A DNA stretch of 64,000 nt from Flagellimonas sediminis (GCF_010500845.1 NZ_JAAAMI010000004.1:332260-396259); one strand, 5' to 3'. Shown: positions 35,494 to 44,250, counted from the stretch's first letter. Numbers and translations are program-made. The notes: generated by a model not told the origin, from the sequence alone.

Positions 35494-37116
35494 ATGAGGT
35501 CAGCCGGGTATTTTATAGGCTTTTTTTTCTTTGCTTTAAATGGACAACATCTGTTTTCCCAATCTATACTTATAGACCCTCCAAACTCAATTTACTCCAA
35601 ACTAGATCTTCCCAATTTAGTAAATGGTTTATTATCATCTGATTGTAGAACAGTAATCCACGAAAGTACCTTGCTTAGTGGAGACAATAAATCATATGGG
35701 TATTTTGAAAAAGGAAGCACTTCATTTCCTTTCGAGAAAGGAATATTGTTGACAACTGGAACTGCTATAAATCAAGTTGGTCCCAACCTAAATCTCGAGC
35801 AAACTTCCTCTCCTTCATCGGGAACAGGTCAATATGCTGTAATCAACGAAATATTGGATAATAGGATGGGCAATTCGGTGAGTACACAGAACCATATTTC
35901 AACAAAGTTTTGGGTTGTTCCTCAAACCGATAAATTTTCTATTAGGTATATATTTGCTTCCGAAAGCTACGGTAATGTCAATAATATTGAATGTTTCAAT
36001 GGAATGAACGAATTACAGGATGGTTTTGCAATTTTAATTAAGGGGCCCGGAATTTTGCCTGATACATTTGATCACGACAATGATACTTCTACTCCAGAAA
36101 TTGAATTTAGTCATGGATCAAAGAATATTGCACTCCTTCCAGATGGTATAACAGAGGTGGGGCTTCACAGTATTCACGACAATTTAACTTGTAGCAATTT
36201 AGGCTTTTCTGACTATTACAAGGAGATTCCACTTGGATATGGTTCAATTGCTTCAAATGGTATGACTATACCTTTGATAGCAGAAGCCAATGTTATACCT
36301 GGTGAAGAATATCTCGTGGAAATAGTGCTTGCTAACAGAGGAGATAATACTTTGGATTCATCTCTTTACATTGATATAGATAAAAGTTATAACGAACCAA
36401 AATTACTAAACCAATATTTTATTTGCTCAGACGAAACCGGAAGGTATATCTCACCTTTTCCCATAATTGATACAGAAATCGCTGAGTTGGATTATAGATT
36501 CAATTGGTATTATAATGACACAATCTTAAACTCGGAGAACAGTAGTTTCATTGTTGCGAATCAATCCGGTGATTATACAGTGGAGGTAATAAATCCCTCT
36601 GGTTGTTCAAAGTTTTATTCCACAAAAGTCGAATCATCCTCGGCTCCCTTTGAGTTTACTTACAATCTCGAAGGGAATATCTTTTCCAATGACCAAAATT
36701 TGACAATTCATGTTCAAGGATTTGGTGATTACCTTTTTCAACTTGATGATGGTATCCCTCAACAATCAAATTCCTTCGGCAATATTTCACCAGGATTTTA
36801 TGAATTGAAAGTCACGGATATTAATGGATGCGGTAATCGAACATCTGATATTGTTGTTGTAGATTACCCAAAATTCTTCACTCCCAATAATGATGGGCTT
36901 AATGACCTGTGGAATATAAATTTTGATGCATTGGGCATCAATGGTCGAATCAAAATTTATGATAGATACGGTAAATTTTTAAAAATCCTTGATTCAAAAA
37001 GTGCAGGATGGGATGGGATATACAATGGTAAGATTTTACCTTCTTCAGATTATTGGTTCGAATTATTACTAGATAATGGACAATCCTTTAAAAATCATTT
37101 TACTTTGAAAAGATGA
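35494..37116 (+). CDS. Choice-of-anchor L protein with type B T9SS sorting domain
   Basis: A 540-residue secreted protein. After a signal peptide (about residues 1-22) come roughly 260 residues of choice-of-anchor L domain: SSDCRTVIHESTLLSG, FPFEKGILLTTGTA, STKFWVVPQTDKFSIRYIFASESYG and DGFAILIKGPG are typical. Ig-like or PKD-like strands follow, and the C-terminus (FFTPNNDGLNDLWNI, IKIYDRYGKFL, GWDGIYNG, YWFELLLDNG) is a type B (gliding-motility-associated) T9SS sorting domain. The protein should reach the cell surface or be released. It is divergent from the lipoprotein gene; promoters for both must lie in the 76 bases between them. Confidence 0.88.
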   Translation: MRSAGYFIGFFFFALNGQHLFSQSILIDPPNSIYSKLDLPNLVNGLLSSDCRTVIHESTLLSGDNKSYGYFEKGSTSFPFEKGILLTTGTAINQVGPNLNLEQTSSPSSGTGQYAVINEILDNRMGNSVSTQNHISTKFWVVPQTDKFSIRYIFASESYGNVNNIECFNGMNELQDGFAILIKGPGILPDTFDHDNDTSTPEIEFSHGSKNIALLPDGITEVGLHSIHDNLTCSNLGFSDYYKEIPLGYGSIASNGMTIPLIAEANVIPGEEYLVEIVLANRGDNTLDSSLYIDIDKSYNEPKLLNQYFICSDETGRYISPFPIIDTEIAELDYRFNWYYNDTILNSENSSFIVANQSGDYTVEVINPSGCSKFYSTKVESSSAPFEFTYNLEGNIFSNDQNLTIHVQGFGDYLFQLDDGIPQQSNSFGNISPGFYELKVTDINGCGNRTSDIVVVDYPKFFTPNNDGLNDLWNINFDALGINGRIKIYDRYGKFLKILDSKSAGWDGIYNGKILPSSDYWFELLLDNGQSFKNHFTLKR

Positions 37117-37313
37117 AAGTGCCATAGTTAATTATTTTAATTAGTAAGAATCGACAATCTCTGAAAAAGCCGTTTTAACACTTACAATAATACAAGTAGT
37201 AATAATTCAGCTATAATTGCCAGTTCTCTCAACTATCAATCAACTTTTAATACAATAGAAAAAGTTGTTGAACTTTATGAGCATCTTGTTCAGGCTGGAT
37301 GAGCCGGCCAAAC

Positions 37314-37342
37314 TGAGCCACCCGCGCCGGATGAAAGTGAGC
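37314..37342 (+). repeat. IS21 terminal inverted repeat, istB end
   Basis: 29 bases matching exactly the reverse complement of 39748-39776. A shorter outward match (GCCGGCCAAA against GCCGGGCCAAA) suggests that the real end lies a little further left. Confidence 0.8.
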
Positions 37343-37386
37343 AGTGTAAATCAACTGCTTGGATTTGACCTGTCCGTGGGTTAAAC

Positions 37387-38124
37387 TTAGTTCTTATTTT
37401 TCAATTTTCTCCTCATCGATTCACCTTTTATATCGATTCTGTGTGCTGTATGCACCAAACGGTCGAGTATGGCATCGGCCAGTGTTCTCTCCCCGATGAT
37501 GTCGTGCCATTTTGATACGGGCAATTGTGATGCAATAATGGTCGATCTCTGTCCGTGGCGGTCCTCGATTATCTCCATGAGCGCATGCCTGTTGATGTTG
37601 TCCAGTGGCTTTAGCCCGAAGTCATCAAGTATCAGTAGGTCCTGTTTTTCAAGCTTGCCTATCTGTTTTGGATAGGAACCGTCCGCTTTTGAGGTCTTCA
37701 ACATGGTAAAGAGCTTGGCCGTGTTGAAGTACATGACCTTTTTTCCCATGGAACAGGCCTGATGGCCGATGGCCGAGGCCAGATAGCTCTTGCCGACCCC
37801 GGTGCTCCCGGTAATGAGGACATTCTCCCTCTTTTTGATAAAATCGCAGTTACCAAGGCGCTGTACCTGGTTCTTGTCCAATTGTCTGGAAGGCCTGTAA
37901 TCCACCGCCTCCATAACGGCAGCGTACCTAAAGCGCGCCGATCTGGTCAGGCGTTCTATCCTGCGGTTGTGACGGTCGTCCCACTCGCATTGCACGAGGT
38001 AGGCAATGATCTCGTCATTGGTATAGTCGGTTTACGTTCCGTTGGGGCCCAAGGTCGTTTCAAATGCCCTGTGCATGCCATGGAGCCTGAGCTCCTTCAT
38101 CTGTTGTATTGTCCTTTCGTTCAT
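37387..38124 (-). pseudogene. istB: IS21 helper ATPase IstB with an in-frame stop
   Basis: The frame from ATG 38124 to the stop at 37387 is 245 codons, the normal IstB length, but codon 31 is TAA (38034-38032). Before it: start MNERTIQQMKELRLHG. After it: TDYTNDEIIAYL and a complete AAA+ domain with Walker A GSTGVGKSY and Walker B LLILDDFG. A GTG at 37995 could restart a 202-residue protein, but it would lack the N-terminal region that contacts IstA. Loss of full IstB would be expected to reduce or stop transposition. IstA ends 20 bases upstream of this start. Confidence 0.8.
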
Positions 38125-38143
38125 ATGTGGTATTTAAGTGTTC

Positions 38144-39688
38144 TCATTCATAATATTTTCCGCCCCGTATGTTCTGGTGCTCGGGCATTTCCAGATTTTC
38201 ATCGGTGTCCTCATCAAGCTTGTCCCAGCCTTTTTTTAGGATACGCTCGACCATGTTGTAATTGTACGCACCGTATTCGGTTGCCCTCCTGCAGGCATTG
38301 TCAAGACGGTCCCTGCCATATTTTTTGGCAAGGTGCAGTACGCCAAGACAGGATTTATAGGATTGTTCGGGATGCTGCTTCTTGTCCAATATGGCCATGA
38401 TGTAGCCTTGGCAGCTTTCCCCTATGTTTCCGGCCCAGGCAATGAACCTTTCGCTGCTCCATTCGCTGACGAAGCGGTGGTGGGAGGGCATGTGCTCGGC
38501 CAAAGTGGTATAGCCGTAACGTTTCCTGTTCCTTCGGTGCACGGCCAGCCTTTCATGCTTGTGGTAGACCTCGACCATACTGTCGGTATAGACGAGCTTT
38601 ACCTGTTTGCCGATATGCCTGTAGTGCACGCTGTAATAGTGCTTGTCCCTGCCAAGGTAGATATGGCTGTTCTTGTGCACGGTGGCCTGGGCGTACCGTT
38701 TTATCTCATGGCGTTTTTCGGGCAGGGGCATCAGTTCCCGGCTTTCCACCTCGAGGAACAGTGAACGTCGGGAGTATTCCCTTCCCCTGAAGGACATGTC
38801 GTTGTGCTTTTCCAACAGTTCCCGGATTGCGGTGTTGATATCGGCCACACTGTGGAAGGTCTCGTTCCGTAAGGGCGCGAACACCCTTGTGTAGATGATG
38901 CGCACGGCGTTCTCCACTATGGCCTTGTCCCTTGGCCTATAGGTGCGCGTGGGAAGGACCGCCGTTTCGTAGTGCTCGGCAAAGTCGGCGAACACCTCGT
39001 TGACCTTTGGTTCATAGCGGCTGCTCTTGGTAACGGCCGATTTAAGGTTGTCGGGCACCAGTGCCCTCGGCACACCGCCGTAGAACCATAGTGCGTTCTC
39101 GGTGCAGCGGATGAAGTCCTCGAGCTTCTGGCTGGCACAGGCCTCCACGTAGGTATACTGGCTTCTGCCCAATATGCAGACGAACACTTCCAGTTCCTTG
39201 AGCTCCCCGGTGTCCCTGTCGGCAATGGTGAGCTTCTTGCCCGTAAAATCGATGAAAAGCTTGTCGCCGGCCTTGTGCTCCATCCGCATCACGGGGGAGG
39301 TCTCCTTTTGCCATTCGGCGTACCAGTACTTGAACTGTGAGAGCCTGAACCCATCGGGATGCTTGGCATAATATTCCTCCCACAGCAACTGTCGGGTCAC
39401 CCCGGTCTTCCGTATTTCCTTGTCAAAGTAGGGAAAGTACCGCTGTAGCTCTACCAGTTTTGGGCTCTTTGGCCTTTGGTCGGCCTTGAAGAGGCCGTGC
39501 AGTTCCTCCAGGGTCATCTTCTCCACCTCATAGGCCGTCAGGCGGTAACGCTTGAAAAAATCGATGTACTTGGCCACAGTGTTGCTGGAGATGCCCAACT
39601 GCTGGCTTATCCGCCGTTTGCTCACACCCGAGGTGTGGAGCTTGAATATCCGTTTTATTTTTCGCATGTCTATCTGCTTGTTCGCCAT
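38144..39688 (-). CDS. istA: IS21 family transposase IstA
   Basis: A 514-residue DDE transposase. Helix-turn-helix at residues 18-40 (GVSKRRISQQLGISSNTVAKYI). The rve core has Asp in LFIDFTGKK near residue 148, Asp in LVPDNLKSAV near 214 and Glu in KAIVENAVR near 260. A beta-barrel domain follows (YSVHYRHIGKQVKLVY near 350). The frame is complete and no damage is visible, in contrast to istB. Several overlapping open frames on both strands are shadows caused by the high GC. Confidence 0.92.
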   Translation of the reverse strand: MANKQIDMRKIKRIFKLHTSGVSKRRISQQLGISSNTVAKYIDFFKRYRLTAYEVEKMTLEELHGLFKADQRPKSPKLVELQRYFPYFDKEIRKTGVTRQLLWEEYYAKHPDGFRLSQFKYWYAEWQKETSPVMRMEHKAGDKLFIDFTGKKLTIADRDTGELKELEVFVCILGRSQYTYVEACASQKLEDFIRCTENALWFYGGVPRALVPDNLKSAVTKSSRYEPKVNEVFADFAEHYETAVLPTRTYRPRDKAIVENAVRIIYTRVFAPLRNETFHSVADINTAIRELLEKHNDMSFRGREYSRRSLFLEVESRELMPLPEKRHEIKRYAQATVHKNSHIYLGRDKHYYSVHYRHIGKQVKLVYTDSMVEVYHKHERLAVHRRNRKRYGYTTLAEHMPSHHRFVSEWSSERFIAWAGNIGESCQGYIMAILDKKQHPEQSYKSCLGVLHLAKKYGRDRLDNACRRATEYGAYNYNMVERILKKGWDKLDEDTDENLEMPEHQNIRGGKYYE

Positions 39689-39747
39689 GGTCCTTTTTCA
39701 CAAAAAAAGACCTTTGGCACATTACACACAGATCAGATCCAAAAGTG

Positions 39748-39776
39748 GCTCACTTTCATCCGGCGCGGGTGGCTCA
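39748..39776 (-). repeat. IS21 terminal inverted repeat, istA end
   Basis: Exact inverse of 37314-37342, outside the istA start at 39688. Confidence 0.8.
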
Positions 39777-39837
39777 CTTTCACCAGCCAGCTATGCCCAC
39801 TTTGGCCCGGCGAAGGTGGTATACTATGTCCGGCGTT

Positions 39838-41469
39838 TCTAGTAGGGTTCTTTTCAAATATTGTTCGAGTGTTTGTTTGAAACCAATTTTCGAATCCATA
39901 TCCAAACTCCATAGTTAAATTTTTGGACAATGGTTGTCGATATCTCACATTAATATTATATCGATCATTTGCACTGTTGATCAATGTTTGTTGATCCAGT
40001 AACTCAAAACTTGGGTTCGACCCAAAAATCTCCCTTTGGGAATAAAGCTTTGATGTTACATCGCTAATATCATTTTGGTTTTCAAATACTAAACTTACAT
40101 ATCTTCCCAATGAATCCAATTTCTTCATAATCCGTATCTCATTTGAAAACTTTCTTTGATAAGCTTCGTTTGTTTCCTGAGAAATATTTTGATTGATAAC
40201 CTGGTCATCATCATAACTTAAAGATAAATTATAATCTGTTGACCTTGCTCTATTGAAGTTCAAACTTGGTTTCGCCGTGATTCTTAATGACTTGTCTATA
40301 TCAAATTCGAGATTAGCCGTTCCTTGGTTCGTACTGGTATTCCCATCAAAATTGGATTCGGTTTCCGTAAAAAAATGGTTGTCCGGCAATAGATTCTCAC
40401 GAAATGTTCTTTCTTCATTTTGGGAATCACTGTATGTATAAAAATAGTTATCGTCCATTTCATAAACATTCTTTTCTTGATTGGCATAACTACCACCCAA
40501 TGTCGATGAAGTCGTTATTCCCTGACCAAACCCAAAAGATAGGTTGCCTATTGAAAAACCTCCATTATTATTAAAACTCAGACCGCCACTTCTAGCACTT
40601 CCAACCATTTCATAGATTTCATCAAATGAAAACCCGGGATTATTCACATTATTACTACTTCCAATAAGACTTATTCTTTCAGTATCGTTAAAATAATTCA
40701 TCAAACCATTAGCTTGATACCTATCATCAGTTCCATAACCCCCAGAAAGCCTTCCCATATATCCGCGGTTCTTGTCTTCCTTCAAAGTCAGGTTAATGGT
40801 CTTGGTATTTCCATCTCCTGCATCTCCGGTAAATTCCTGTTCCTTTGTTTTGGTATCCGTTATCTGAATAGTATTGATGATTTCTTTTGGCAGACTCTTT
40901 GTGGCAACTTTTGGATCACTGCTAAAGAATACTTGTCCATTGACCAAAACCTTATCTACTTCCTTCCCATTGACCGTAATTCTGCCATCGCTGTCGATTT
41001 CAACTCCGGGGAGTTTTTTCAAGACCTCTTCTACCGTGGCATCTGGCCTTGTTTTAAAAGATGCGGCATTAAATTCCAAAGTATCCTTTTTGATTGTTAT
41101 TGGTGCCCTTCTCCCAGTAACACTGACACCTTCCAATTCTTCAGCTTGTTCGACCATTGACACTAAGCCAATATTGGTATTGGGCAATGGCTCTATTATT
41201 TTTTCAATTGTTTTATAGCCATTGAAAGAAAAGACTATTCGTATCTTCCTATGAACGGCCCTTCCTTCAATACTATATCTACCATCAACATCCGTTATTG
41301 CATATTGAATTAAAGTACTATCGGACAATGTTTCGGTATGGACTGTTGCAGCTTCCAAGGGTGTTTTGGAAATACTGTCAATTACCCTACCTCTAATATG
41401 AAACTCTTGGGCATTGATTACGGATGTACAAAAAACAAAAGAGAAGAGGCAAATTAAGTAAGATTTCAT
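39838..41469 (-). pseudogene. Outer-membrane beta-barrel protein, cut by IS21
   Basis: About 545 genuine residues of an outer-membrane beta-barrel family protein: signal peptide, carboxypeptidase-regulatory-like domain (FHIRGRVIDSISKTPLEAATV, residue 23 on), plug-like region (RPDATVEEVLKKLPGVEIDSDGRITVNGKEVDKVLVNGQ) and the first barrel strands. The frame then runs into the IS (to 39733) and adds about 30 foreign residues ending VSHPRRMKVSHFWI. Family members are usually over 800 residues. The missing C-terminal third is not found on the other side of the IS, where only unrelated sequence is seen, so DNA has also been deleted. The protein can hardly fold as a complete barrel. Confidence 0.75.
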
Positions 41470-41721
41470 TCAATCTAATTTTAAACTAAATATTTAGTTC
41501 AACTAAACTATTAGTTTTTAATTTCAAATGCTAATAAATTTTACATTTCTATGAATTGGTTTCATTTAATTTAACTTGAAATCAATCATTGAATGAGGCA
41601 GTGTGAATTTCAAAGCCTCAGCGAACGCAACGAAGTGAAGTGCTGCAAGCGTCCCAAAACTTACCAAACTGATACTACTGAGCGAGGCAACTTTATCTAT
41701 TGATTGGGCACATACTTAATA

Positions 41722-42288
41722 TCAATAAAGAGAATCCAAAGGCCTATTGGCTTCAAGTTTATATCGTTCCAACCTCCCCTCCGTTATTTCAAGCTTCAGA
41801 TAGCTCTTCCCAAAACTGCCCTTGACCACTTTTACCTTTCCTAGGATATCCTTTAAATCTGTTTGAAGTGAGGCTGCCTTTTCCTCCAAATGTTCATACT
41901 TGATCCTGGGAATCATTGTTTCGCCTTCAAACACAGGGTATGGCTTTGGTGGGTTCTTTTCGATCATATCCTCAAGGAAATCATCCCCTTCCCCATCATT
42001 GTCCAATTCTTGGTTGAACAAAGCCCGCATCATACCAATGGTAGGAAGTGTCTGGTTCTTTTCAATATCCCTGATAATGGCAATGACCGCATCTGTTCGT
42101 TTCCTGTTCTTGATGATTTCTTGACCAATGCTCTTTTCGAATCGTTCTGACGGTAAAAACCCATGCCACTCAAAAAAGTCCATGACCATATCCAAGGTAT
42201 GGGAATAACTCTTGCCCACTTTTTTTGAAAAGACCTTAAATCTTGATAATGTCCTTTTCTTTATCCGTACTGCTCTAAAATCGTCCAT
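41722..42288 (-). CDS. BfmA/BtgA-like mobilisation protein
   Basis: A 188-residue protein. Residues 1-45 (FRAVRIKKRTLSRFKVFSKKVGKSYSHTLDMVMDFFEWHG) form a ribbon-helix-helix-like, basic region; residues 50-75 are helical and charged; the C-terminus has a coiled-coil (YEHLEEKAASLQTDLKDIL). This resembles the small mobilisation proteins BfmA/BtgA of Bacteroidota elements, which bind oriT and help a relaxase. No relaxase is seen here. The 380-base region upstream contains hairpins suited to an oriT. Family assignment is by recall and moderate. Confidence 0.6.
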   Translation of the reverse strand: MDDFRAVRIKKRTLSRFKVFSKKVGKSYSHTLDMVMDFFEWHGFLPSERFEKSIGQEIIKNRKRTDAVIAIIRDIEKNQTLPTIGMMRALFNQELDNDGEGDDFLEDMIEKNPPKPYPVFEGETMIPRIKYEHLEEKAASLQTDLKDILGKVKVVKGSFGKSYLKLEITEGRLERYKLEANRPLDSLY

Positions 42289-42672
42289 ATTTACTTGTCT
42301 TAAGTGTACAATTGTTACAATTTTGTCCCGAGTTTAAGGGTATTGACAGCATTTTTGCAACAATAAATTTTGCGGTCCCCGAAAACAACCATTTCCAAAA
42401 CCCCCTACAAACAGGGCTTTTCCGAAGGAAAATGAATCAATAGCGTCGCTTTAGCGCGCTATCCTCTTGCTTTTCCATTTAGAGTCGCCAAGGCGACACT
42501 AAAAAGAAAACTTTTACCAAAGCACTTTGTGGGTTGCCCCCTATTTCAATTTTCCTTAACGCTTATCTTGCCGAACACTATAAAATTGAATCAGGATCCT
42601 TGTGCAAAAGTTTGGGTAAGATTTAGGACTAATAATGAATACTTGATTGATTTAATTGATAAACTCCAATAC
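42289..42672. other. Intergenic region with hairpins, possible oriT
   Basis: 384 bases without a gene between the mobilisation protein and the integrase. Two strong hairpins lie close together: at 42440-42462 (ATAGCG / CGCTAT outer stem, one bulged T, CGCT-TT-AGCG inner stem) and at 42484-42497 (GTCGCC-AA-GGCGAC). Placement beside a mobilisation gene makes an origin of transfer plausible; no nick site can be identified. Confidence 0.45.
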
Positions 42673-43944
42673 TCAAAATTCTGAATTTCCAAAACTCCCA
42701 GTATCGCCTCTAGTATCAGAAAACATTGATTCCAAAATTGATTCCAGCCCACTCATATCTTTACTTATTTTTCTATCCAATACTCTAGCATAAATTTGTG
42801 TAGTTGCCAATTCTGTATGACCAAGTATTTTAGAGACTGTTTCTATAGGCACGCCATTACTAAGAGTAATTGTAGTGGCAAAAGTATGTCTGGCCATATG
42901 GAAGGTAATATTCTTCTTGATTTCGCATGCATCTGCAATTTCCTTTAAATAGCTGTTCAATTTTTGATTGGAAATCTCAGGCAACAACTTTTCAGGCTTC
43001 CGCTTGGGATGATACTGATATCTCTTAATTATTGAAATTGCCGGACCCATTAATGGCAATTTGAAACTGTTTTTAGTTTTTAATCTTTTTGAGCTTATCC
43101 AATATCTACCATCTATTCCCTTAACCAGGTTATCTTCACACAGGTTCATTATATCGCAGTAGGCTATACCAGTATAGCAACTAAACACAAATAAGTCCTT
43201 TACAATTCGCAACCGCTCTATTCCTGTATGATAATCTTGAATTTTTTGTAGTTCCGGCATGTTTAAAAATTCCCTTTCCTTTCTTTCAATCCTGATCTTG
43301 AACTTTTGAAAAGGATACTTTTCAATCCATTCGTTGTGTAATGCCACTCTAACCATTTTCCGTAGACGCTGAATGTGTTTCATCGCCCCGTTGTTTGAAA
43401 GTCTCCCATGATGATGGATTGGATGCAGTTTGCGCAAGTAGGTTTCAAATCCAACTATAAATTGGTGGTTTAACTGTGACAAACAGCAATCATCACATTT
43501 GTATTGCTTTTTCAAATAGCATAACAAGTACTTCTGAGTGGTTTTATAATGACTTAAGGTTGCTTTTCCAAGGGCGTGGGCACCATGTAAATTATGATAT
43601 TCAAATAAAGCCTTTAACGTAATTTGATTTTCGTCTTCACCGAAATATCGAGCTTTGACCATCTGCGGAGTGATATGAGGAGATTTAGATCGAAGTTCCC
43701 TATAGCATTGAAAAAGCTCAGATTCGACTTCCATTAAATAGGTATTAATTTCTTGGGCCTCCTTGGTACGGCCCAGAACCCTTGACCCCTTGCTGTCCCA
43801 AATTTCCGTTGGTATGGTATACTTCAGGCTCATGTTTGCCCTTTGCGAATTAATTGTAATTCGGGCATAAATCTTTGCAGTGTTGTCTTCCATTCTGGAA
43901 GTACTGATCCAGAAACTGATTGAAAATGTTGACCGGGTTCTCAT
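42673..43944 (-). CDS. Tyrosine recombinase/integrase of the element
   Basis: A 423-residue site-specific recombinase. The start at 43944 (MRTRSTFSISFWIS) fits the family better than an ATG ten codons upstream (43974). An arm-binding domain covers residues 10-95, a SAM-like core-binding domain about 100-210, and the catalytic domain about 220-400. Catalytic marks are HMARHTFAT (His-x-x-Arg), LGHTELATTQIYARV (His and Tyr nucleophile) and a Lys in SKRLKTKNSFKLPL. The first Arg is not in its usual place: the motif reads TGIAYCDI, as in several Bacteroidota integrases such as those of the CTnDOT group, where that residue also differs. It faces tRNA-Val and lies 230 bases from attR. Confidence 0.92.
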   Translation of the reverse strand: MRTRSTFSISFWISTSRMEDNTAKIYARITINSQRANMSLKYTIPTEIWDSKGSRVLGRTKEAQEINTYLMEVESELFQCYRELRSKSPHITPQMVKARYFGEDENQITLKALFEYHNLHGAHALGKATLSHYKTTQKYLLCYLKKQYKCDDCCLSQLNHQFIVGFETYLRKLHPIHHHGRLSNNGAMKHIQRLRKMVRVALHNEWIEKYPFQKFKIRIERKEREFLNMPELQKIQDYHTGIERLRIVKDLFVFSCYTGIAYCDIMNLCEDNLVKGIDGRYWISSKRLKTKNSFKLPLMGPAISIIKRYQYHPKRKPEKLLPEISNQKLNSYLKEIADACEIKKNITFHMARHTFATTITLSNGVPIETVSKILGHTELATTQIYARVLDRKISKDMSGLESILESMFSDTRGDTGSFGNSEF

Positions 43945-44023
43945 AGGTTTTGTGTTAAATTGAACGAAATTCACCTACGAAAGTCAAATACTAAGTGACT
44001 GTAATTTAGTTGTTTAAAAGCTT

Positions 44024-44068
44024 ATTCGGTTAACACTTTTCAATAAAAAATTTACTAACCGAATTACA
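44024..44068. repeat. Arm-type integrase sites near attR
   Basis: ATTCGGTTA (44024-44032) and TAACCGAAT (44056-44064) form an inverted pair. The second is part of the 17-base repeat TTACTAACCGAATTACA (44052-44068) that also occurs at 33111-33127. All lie between the integrase start and attR. Confidence 0.5.
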
Positions 44069-44174
44069 AACCAAAACATATCAAATCAGACCAAATCAAA
44101 TGAGGGTCCAAAAACGTCAAAACCTTGCAAATCAATAAGATATACAAGGTTTTGTTTTTATTTAAACTCTAAAA

Positions 44175-44197
44175 GTGGGCGCTGAGGGATTCGAACC
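44175..44197. repeat. attR, inside the intact tRNA-Val 3' end
   Basis: 23 bases identical to 33039-33061. The site covers the 3' 22 bases of the complete tRNA-Val gene plus one flanking base, as is usual for integrases that restore the tRNA they enter. Confidence 0.85.
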
Positions 44198-44250
44198 CCC
44201 GACCCCCTCGGTGTAAACGAGGTGCTCTGAACCAGCTGAGCTAAGCGCCC
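44176..44250 (-). tRNA. tRNA-Val (anticodon UAC)
   Basis: A 75-nucleotide cloverleaf on the minus strand: acceptor stem GGGCGCT paired with AGCGCCC plus discriminator A, D-arm GCTCAGCTGGTTCAGAGC, anticodon stem CCTCG/CGAGG with loop TTTACAC (anticodon TAC), and T-arm with TTCGAAT loop. CCA is not encoded. It is the insertion target of the element at 33.0-44.2 kb and remains complete because the element supplied a matching 3' end. Confidence 0.95.

Larger units (their letters stand above)
37300..39838 (-). mobile_element. IS21 family insertion sequence
   Basis: istA and istB flanked by a perfect 29-base inverted repeat (37314-37342 and 39748-39776), with further short repeats of GTGGCTCACTTTCA at the istA end (39745-39758 and 39769-39782), typical of the multiple terminal repeats of IS21 elements. 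Outer limits are approximate and judged from GC content, which is higher inside; no target duplication is obvious. It interrupts the outer-membrane protein gene at 39838-41469. Confidence 0.85.
33039..44197. mobile_element. Integrative element in tRNA-Val (about 11.1 kb)
   Basis: The element runs between the two 23-base direct repeats. It carries a tyrosine integrase next to attR, a BfmA/BtgA-like mobilisation protein, an oriT-like hairpin region, a secreted protease, a small lipoprotein, a choice-of-anchor L surface protein, an IS21-family insertion and a truncated outer-membrane protein gene. No relaxase, coupling protein or transfer genes are found. It is best described as a mobilisable element, perhaps partly decayed; excision would need helpers or may be lost. 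Confidence 0.8.

Noticed and set aside
37158..37300. Plus-strand open stretch reading SSLNYQSTFNTIEKVVELYEHL before a TGA next to the IS21 left end
   Set aside because: The composition looks protein-like, but there is no start, a stop lies just upstream and no family is recognised; possibly chance or a fragment next to the insertion.
38917..39383. Long open frames overlapping istA on the same strand in other frames
   Set aside because: The GC-rich IS generates several long frames; only the 514-codon frame has transposase motifs.
39733..39838. C-terminal 30 or so residues of the outer-membrane protein frame
   Set aside because: They are encoded by IS21 end sequence and are not part of the original protein.
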